A DNA stretch of 64,000 bases from Bathymodiolus brooksi. Taxonomy: Eukaryota > Mollusca > Bivalvia > Mytilida > Modiolidae. This document shows, piece by piece, positions 57,385-64,000 of this stretch. Below the pieces are notes generated by a model. That model was given only the letters and a program-made list of their open reading frames with translations, was not told the DNA's origin and did no database searches. The stretch lies in contig OY804578.1 of the NCBI GenBank assembly GCA_963680875.1, forward strand, positions 98,733,689-98,797,688. The letters run 5' to 3'. The translations under genes and the position numbers were made by a program. The number at the start of each line of letters is the position of its first letter. The first letter of the stretch is position 1.

Positions 57385-57545
57385 GGCGAGGTGTACTCGA
57401 TACAACATTATGTGATAAAGCTTGTTAGTTACTTGCGGCAGGTTGGTATTTTTCTCCGGAAAATCTGGTTTTCTCCACCAATAAAACCGACCGCTACCTG
57501 AAATATTATTGAAAGTGGCATTAAACACCATAACTATAACCACAA
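57385..57545 (+). mobile_element. SINE type A, 5'-truncated
   Basis: 'ggcgaggtgtactcgataca' through 'gcattaaacaccataacta'. Intronic, between the first fucolectin exon and the 70-bp satellite. Confidence 0.75.
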
Positions 57546-57759
57546 GAAATTATTTAGCAAATTATTCAATTTACGATGTGCTTTGCAGCGGAATCTTATC
57601 ATGAACAAACATATTTATTTGATACAATTTGGGCAATAACTCTAGATGACATGTACGATACAGAAATGAAGGTACCAGTATAGATTAATATTAAGCACTA
57701 CATAATAGACTATAAAAATTTGAAGCAAAGGATCGGTCATGTTGGTTCTGATGTTTTCA

Positions 57760-60700
57760 TTTGTTACCACGAATATGTGCTGAGTAAAATGATAGTTCAT
57801 ATGGGCTGGTCGAATAAAAATGTAGACTACATCTACACAGAAGAGATTTCCGAGTAAAGTGATAGTTCATATGGCTGGTCCAATAAAAATGTAGACTATA
57901 TCTACACAGAAGAGATTTCCGAGTAAAGTGAAAATCCATATGGGCTGGTCCAATAACAATGTAGACTACATCTACACAGAAGAGATTTCCGAGTAAAGTG
58001 ATAATCCATATGGGCTAGTCCAATAAAAATGTAGACTACACCTACACAGAAGAGATTTCCGAGTAAAGTGATAGTCCATATGGGCTGGTCCAATAACAAT
58101 GTAGACTACATCTACACAGAATAGATTTCCGAGTAAAGTGATAGTCCATATGGGCTGGTCCAATAAAAATGTAGACTACTTCTACACAGAAGAGATTCCC
58201 GAGTAAAATGATAGTCCATATGGGCTGGTCCAATTAAAAGAATATCCCATATCTACAAAGAAGAAATTTCTTTGTAAAGTGATACTCCATATGGGCTGGT
58301 CCAATAAAAATGTAGACTACATCAAAACAGAAGAAATTTCCGGATAAAGTGATAATCCATATTGGCTGGTCCAATAAAAATGTAGACTACATATACACAG
58401 AAGAAATTTCCGAGTAAAGTGATAGTCCATATGGACTGGTCCAATAAAAATGTAGGCTACATCTGCATAGAAGAGATTTCCGAGTAAAGTGATAATCCAT
58501 ATGGGCTGGTCCAAAAACAATGTAGCCTACATCTACACAGAAGAGATTTCCGAGTAAAGTGATAATCCATATGGGCTGGTCCAATAAAAATGTAGACTAC
58601 ATCTAGATAGAAGAGATTTCCGAGTAAAGTGATAATCCATATGGGCTGGTCCAATAAAATTGTAGACTACATCTACATAGAAGAGATTTCCGAGTAAAGT
58701 GATAATCCATATGGGCTGGTCCAATAAAAATGTAGTCTACATCTACACAGAATAGATTTCCGAGTAAAGTGATAGTCCATATGGGCTGGTCCAATAAAAA
58801 TGTAGACTACATCTACACAGAAGAGATTCTCGAGTAAAATGATAGTCCATATGGGCTGGTTCAATTAAAAGAATATCCTATATCTACACAGAAGAAATTT
58901 CTTTGTAAAGTGATAATCCATAGGGGCAGGTCCCATACAAATGTAGACTACATCTACATAGAAGAGATTTCCGAGTAAAGTGATAATCCATATGGGCTGG
59001 TCCAATAAAAATGTAGACTACATCTACATAGAAGAGATTTCCGAGTAAAGTGATAATCCATATGGGCTGGTCCAATAAAAATGTAGACTACATCTACATA
59101 GAAGAGATTTCCGAGTAAAGTGATAATCCATATGGGCTGGTCCAATAAAAATGTAGACTACATCTACATAGAAGAGATTTCCGAGTAAAGTGATAATCCA
59201 TATGGGCTGGTCCAATAAAAATGTAGACTACATCTACGTAGAAGAGATTTCCAAGTAAAATGATAATCCATATGGGCTGGTCCAATAAAAATGTAGACTA
59301 CATCAAACAGAAGAAATTTCCTGGTAAAGTGATAATCCATATTGGCTGGTCCAATAAAAATGTAGACTACATATACACAGAAAAAATTTCTTTGTAAAGT
59401 GATAGTCCATATGGGCTGGTCCAATTAAAAGAATATCCTACATCTACATAGAAGAGATTTCCGAGTAAAGTGATAATCCATATGGGCTGGTCCAATAAAA
59501 ATATAGACTACATCTACATAGAAGAGATTTCCGAGTAAAGTGATAATCCATATGGGCAGGTCCAATACAAATGTAGACTACATCTAGATAGAAGAGATTT
59601 CCGAGTAAAGTGATAATCCATATGGGCTGGTCCAATAACAATGTAGACTATATCTACACAGAAGAGATTTCCGAGTAAAGTGATAATCCATATGGGCTAG
59701 TCCAATAAAAATATAGACTACATCTACACAGAAGAGATTCCCGAGTAAAGTGATAGTCCATATGGGCTGGTCCAATAACAATGTAGACTACATCTACACA
59801 GAAGAGATTTCCGAGTAAAGTGATAGTCCATATGGGCGGGTCCAATAAAAATGTAGACTACATCTACACAGAAGAGATTTCCGTGTAAAATAATAGTCCA
59901 TATGGGCTGGTTCAATAAAAATGTAGACTACATCTACACAGAAGAGATTTCCGAGTAAAGTGATAATCCATATGGGCTGGTCCAATAAAAATGTAGCCTA
60001 CATCTACATAGAAGAGATTTCCGAGTAAAGTGATAATCCATATGGGCAGGTCCAATACAAATGTAGAATACATCTACATAGAAGAGATTTTCGAGTAAAG
60101 TGATAATCCATATGGGCAGGTCCAATACAAATGTAGAATACATCTACATAGAAGAGATTTCCGAGTAAAGTGATAATCCATATGGGCTGGTCCAATAAAA
60201 ATGTAGTCTACATCTACACAGAATAGATTTCCGAGTAAAGTGATAGTCCATATGGGCTGGTCCAATAAAAATGTAGACTACATCTACACAGAAGAGTTTC
60301 CGAGTAAAATGATAGTCCATATGGATTGGTCCAATTAAAAGAATATCCTATATCTACACAGAAGAAATTTCTTTGTAAAGTGATACTCCATATGGGCTGG
60401 TCCAATAAAAATGTAGACTACATCAAAACAGAAGAAATTTCCGGATATAGTGATAGTCCATATGGACTGGTCCAATAAAAATGTAGGCTACATCTACATA
60501 GAAGAGATTTCCGATTAAAGTGATAATCCATATGGGCTGGTCCAATAAAAATGTAGACTACATCTACACAGAAGAGATTCCCGAGTAAAATGATAGTCCA
60601 TATGGGCTGGTTCAATTAAAAGAATATCCTATATCTACACAGAAGAAATTTCTTTGTAAAGTGATAATCCATAGGGGCAGGTCCCATACAAATATAGACT

Positions 60701-63700
60701 ACATCTACATAGAAGAGATTTCCGAGTAAAGTGATAATCCATATGGGCTGGTCCAATAAAAATGTAGATTACATCTACATAGAAGAGATTTCCAAGTAAA
60801 GTGATAATCCATATGGGCTGGTCCAATAAAAATGTAGACTACATCAAACAGAAGAAATTTCCTGGTAAAGTGATAATCCATATTGGCTGGTCCAATAAAA
60901 ATGTAGACTACATCTACATAGAAGAGATTTCCGAGTAAAGTGATAATCCATATGGGCTGGTCAAATAAAAATGTAGACTACATCTACATAGAAGAGATTT
61001 CCGAGTAAAGTGATAATCCATATGGGCTGGTCCAATAAAAATGTAGACTACATCTACATAGAAGAGATTTCCAAGTAAAGTGATAATCCATATGGGCTGG
61101 TCCAATAAAAATGTAGACTACATCAAGCAGAAGAAATTTCCTGGTAAAGTGATAATCCATATTGGCTGGTCCAATAAAAATGTAGACTACATCTACATAG
61201 AAGAGATTTCCGAGTAAAGTGATAATCCATATGGGCAGGTCCAATACAAATGTAGACTACATCTAGATAGAAGAGATTTCCGAGTAAAGTGATAATCCAT
61301 ATGGGCTGGTCCAATAACAATGTAGACTATATCTACACAGAAGAGATTTCCGAGTAAAGTGATAATCCATATGGGCTAGTCCAATAAAAATATAGACTAC
61401 ATCTACACAGAAGAGATTCCCGAGTAAAGTGATAGTCCATATGGGCTGGTCCAATAAAAATGTAGACTACATCAAACAGAAGAAATTTCCTGGTAAAGTG
61501 ATAATCCATATGGGCTGGTCCAATAACAATGTAGACTATATCTACACAGAAGAGATTTCCGAGTAAAGTGATAATCCATATGGGCTAGTCCAATAAAAAT
61601 ATAGACTACATCTACACAGAAGAGATTCCCGAGTAAAGTGATAGTCCATATGGGCTGGTCCAATAAAAATGTAGACTACATCAAACAGAAGAAATTTCCT
61701 GGTAAAGTGATAATCCATATGGGCTGGTCCAATAAAAATGTAGCCTACATCTACACAGAAGAGATTTCCGAGTAAAGTGATAATCCATATGGGCTGGTCC
61801 AATAAAAATGTAGACTACATCTACATAGAAGAGATTTCCGAGTAAAGTGATAATCCATATGGGCAGGTCCAATACAAATGTAGAATACATCTACATAGAA
61901 GAGATTTCCGAGTAAAGTGATAATCCATATGGGCAGGTCCAATACAAATGTAGAATACATCTACATAGAAGAGATTTCCGAGTAAAGTGATAATCCATAT
62001 GGGCTGGTCCAATAAAAATGTAGTCTACATCTACACAGAATAGATTTCCGAGTAAAGTGATAGTCCATATGGGCTGGTCCAATAAAAATGTAGACTACAT
62101 CTACACAGAAGAGATTCCCGAGTAAAATGATAGTCCATATGGGTTTGTCCAATTAAAAGAATATCCTATATCTACACAGAAGAAATTTCTTTGTAAAGTG
62201 ATACTCCATATGGGCTGGTCCAATAAAAATGTAGACTACATCAAAACAGAAGAAATTTCCGGATATAGTGATAGTCCATATGGACTGGTCCAATAAAAAT
62301 GTAGGCTACATCTACATAGAAGAGATTTCCGATTAAAGTGATAATCCATATGGGCTGGTCCAATAAAAATGTAGACTACATCTACACAGAAGAGATTCCC
62401 GAGTAAAATGATAGTCCATATGGGCTGGTTCAATTAAAAGAATATCCTATATCTACACAGAAGAAATTTCTTTGTAAAGTGATAATCCATAGGGGCAGGT
62501 CCCATACAAATATAGACTACATCTACATAGAAGAGATTTCCGAGTAAAGTGATAATCCATATGGGCTGGTCCAATAAAAATGTAGATTACATCTACATAG
62601 TAGAGATTTCCAAGTAAAGTGATAATCCATATGGGCTGGTCCAATAAAAATGTAGACTACATCAAACAGAAGAAATTTCCTGGTAAAGTGATAATCCATA
62701 TTGGCTGGTCCAATAAAAATGTAGACTACATCTACATAGAAGAGATTTCCGAGTAAAGTGATAATCCATATGGGCTGGTCAAATAAAAATGTAGACTACA
62801 TCTACATAGAAGAGATTTCCGAGTAAAGTGATAATCCATATGGGCTGGTCCAATAAAAATGTAGACTACATCTACATAGAAGAGATTTCCAAGTAAAGTG
62901 ATAATCCATATGGGCTGGTCCAATAAAAATGTAGACTACATCAAGCAGAAGAAATTTCCTGGTAAAGTGATAATCCATATTGGCTGGTCCAATAAAAATG
63001 TAGACTACATCTACATAGAAGAGATTTCCGAGTAAAGTGATAATCCATAGGGGCAGGTCCCATACAAATATAGACTACATCTACATAGAAGAGATTTCCG
63101 AGTAAAGTGATAATCCATATGGGCTGGTCCAATAAAAATGTAGATTACATCTACATAGAAGAGATTTCCAAGTAAAGTGATAATCCATATGGGCTGGTCC
63201 AATAAAAATGTAGACTACATCAAACAGAAGAAATTTCCTGGTAAAGTGATAATCCATATTGGCTGGTCCAATAAAAATGTAGACTACATCTACATAGAAG
63301 AGATTTCCGAGTAAAGTGATAATCCATATGGGCTGGTCAAATAAAAATGTAGACTACATCTACATAGAAGAGATTTCCGAGTAAAGTGATAATCCATATG
63401 GGCTGGTCCAATAAAAATGTAGACTACATCTACATAGAAGAGATTTCCAAGTAAAGTGATAATCCATATGGGCTGGTCCAATAAAAATGTAGACTACATC
63501 AAGCAGAAGAAATTTCCTGGTAAAGTGATAATCCATATTGGCTGGTCCAATAAAAATGTAGACTACATCTACATAGAAGAGATTTCCGAGTAAAGTGATA
63601 ATCCATATGGGCAGGTCCAATACAAATGTAGACTACATCTAGATAGAAGAGATTTCCGAGTAAAGTGATAATCCATATGGGCTGGTCCAATAACAATGTA

Positions 63701-64000
63701 GACTATATCTACACAGAAGAGATTTCCGAGTAAAGTGATAATCCATATGGGCTAGTCCAATAAAAATATAGACTACATCTACACAGAAGAGATTCCCGAG
63801 TAAAGTGATAGTCCATATGGGCTGGTCCAATAAAAATGTAGACTACATCAAACAGAAGAAATTTCCTGGTAAAGTGATAATCCATATGGGCTGGTCCAAT
63901 AACAATGTAGACTATATCTACACAGAAGAGATTTCCGAGTAAAGTGATAATCCATATGGGCTAGTCCAATAAAAATATAGACTACATCTACACAGAAGAG
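57760..64000. repeat. 70-bp satellite, about 89 units, open at the window edge
   Basis: Unit: 'gtagactacatctacacaga' + 'agagatttccgagtaaagtg' + 'atagtccatatgggctggtc' + 'caataaaaat'. Variant units ('tcaaaacagaagaaatttcc', 'caattaaaagaatatccta') mark higher-order blocks: 60418-60980 recurs at 62236-62800, a shift of 1,818 bp (26 units), and some of it again 558 bp later. The open frames in it are by-products of a 70-bp period and are not genes. It lies inside an intron of the receptor gene. Confidence 0.96.

Noticed and set aside
57757..63830. Dozens of 63-86 residue minus-strand frames with 'GPAHMDYHFTRKSLLC'
   Set aside because: They are produced by the 70-bp satellite read in three frames; each ends after about three units.

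Overview
The window looks like nuclear DNA from a mollusc, probably a bivalve and possibly a mytilid mussel. It is AT-rich, intron-rich and dense in repeats. It carries tRNA-derived SINEs whose 3' cores read 'gatatagctgaaatattg..aaagtggcgttaaac', and a dispersed element ('aggaactgcttacccttccggagcacctgagttc') that I associate with mussel genomes from memory. The species call is inference.

One protein-coding gene accounts for all the coding sequence I can support. It lies on the minus strand from about 8.5 kb to beyond the right edge, so its 5' end is outside the window. I could chain 25 exons (57255 down to 9041) whose junction phases all agree and whose introns are all GT-AG. They encode about 1,845 residues. 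The order is: fucolectin-like galactose-binding domain; F5/8-type C (discoidin) domain; an unrecognised Cys-rich module; a CUB domain; a second CUB-like domain; a C-type lectin domain split by micro-exons; a degenerate LDLa-like module; three LDLa repeats; a fibrinogen/contactin-associated-like module; two more LDLa repeats; a leucine-rich repeat block; and a rhodopsin-family seven-helix domain closest in layout to relaxin receptors and the snail receptor GRL101. The cytoplasmic tail exon is unresolved. No second gene is supported on either strand.

Layout. 1-7632: SINE-derived 43/44-bp satellite. 7.6-9.0 kb: SINE remnant, 3' end of the gene and a retro-element. 9.0-12.4 kb: 7TM and LRR exons, with an 11-copy array around the TM7 acceptor. 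12.4-18.7 kb: introns and LDLa exons, with a 44-copy array of a splice donor. 18.7-30 kb: fibrinogen-like and LDLa exons among SINEs and MITE-like foldbacks. 32.6-35.5 kb: C-type lectin exon flanked by tandem arrays on both sides. 36-57.3 kb: CTLD, CUB, discoidin and fucolectin exons. 57.75-64 kb: 70-bp satellite running off the edge.

The main discovery candidate is a recurrent pattern inside this one gene. At least five of its splice junctions have been amplified into intronic tandem arrays: the donors of the exons ending at 52109, 34846, 17857 and 14163, and the acceptor of the TM7 exon at 9168. The arrays hold from 4 to 44 copies. Four carry a piece of exon plus its splice site; the fifth repeats only the intronic donor site. 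In each case the real junction is the terminal copy. Many copies keep consensus splice signals. At three junctions I read, using a decoy would lead to an early stop before or within the membrane domain. At the 52109 junction the 42-bp unit is in frame and would add 14 residues per copy. This suggests a gene-specific mutational or regulatory process acting on splice sites, testable with long-read RNA and population data.
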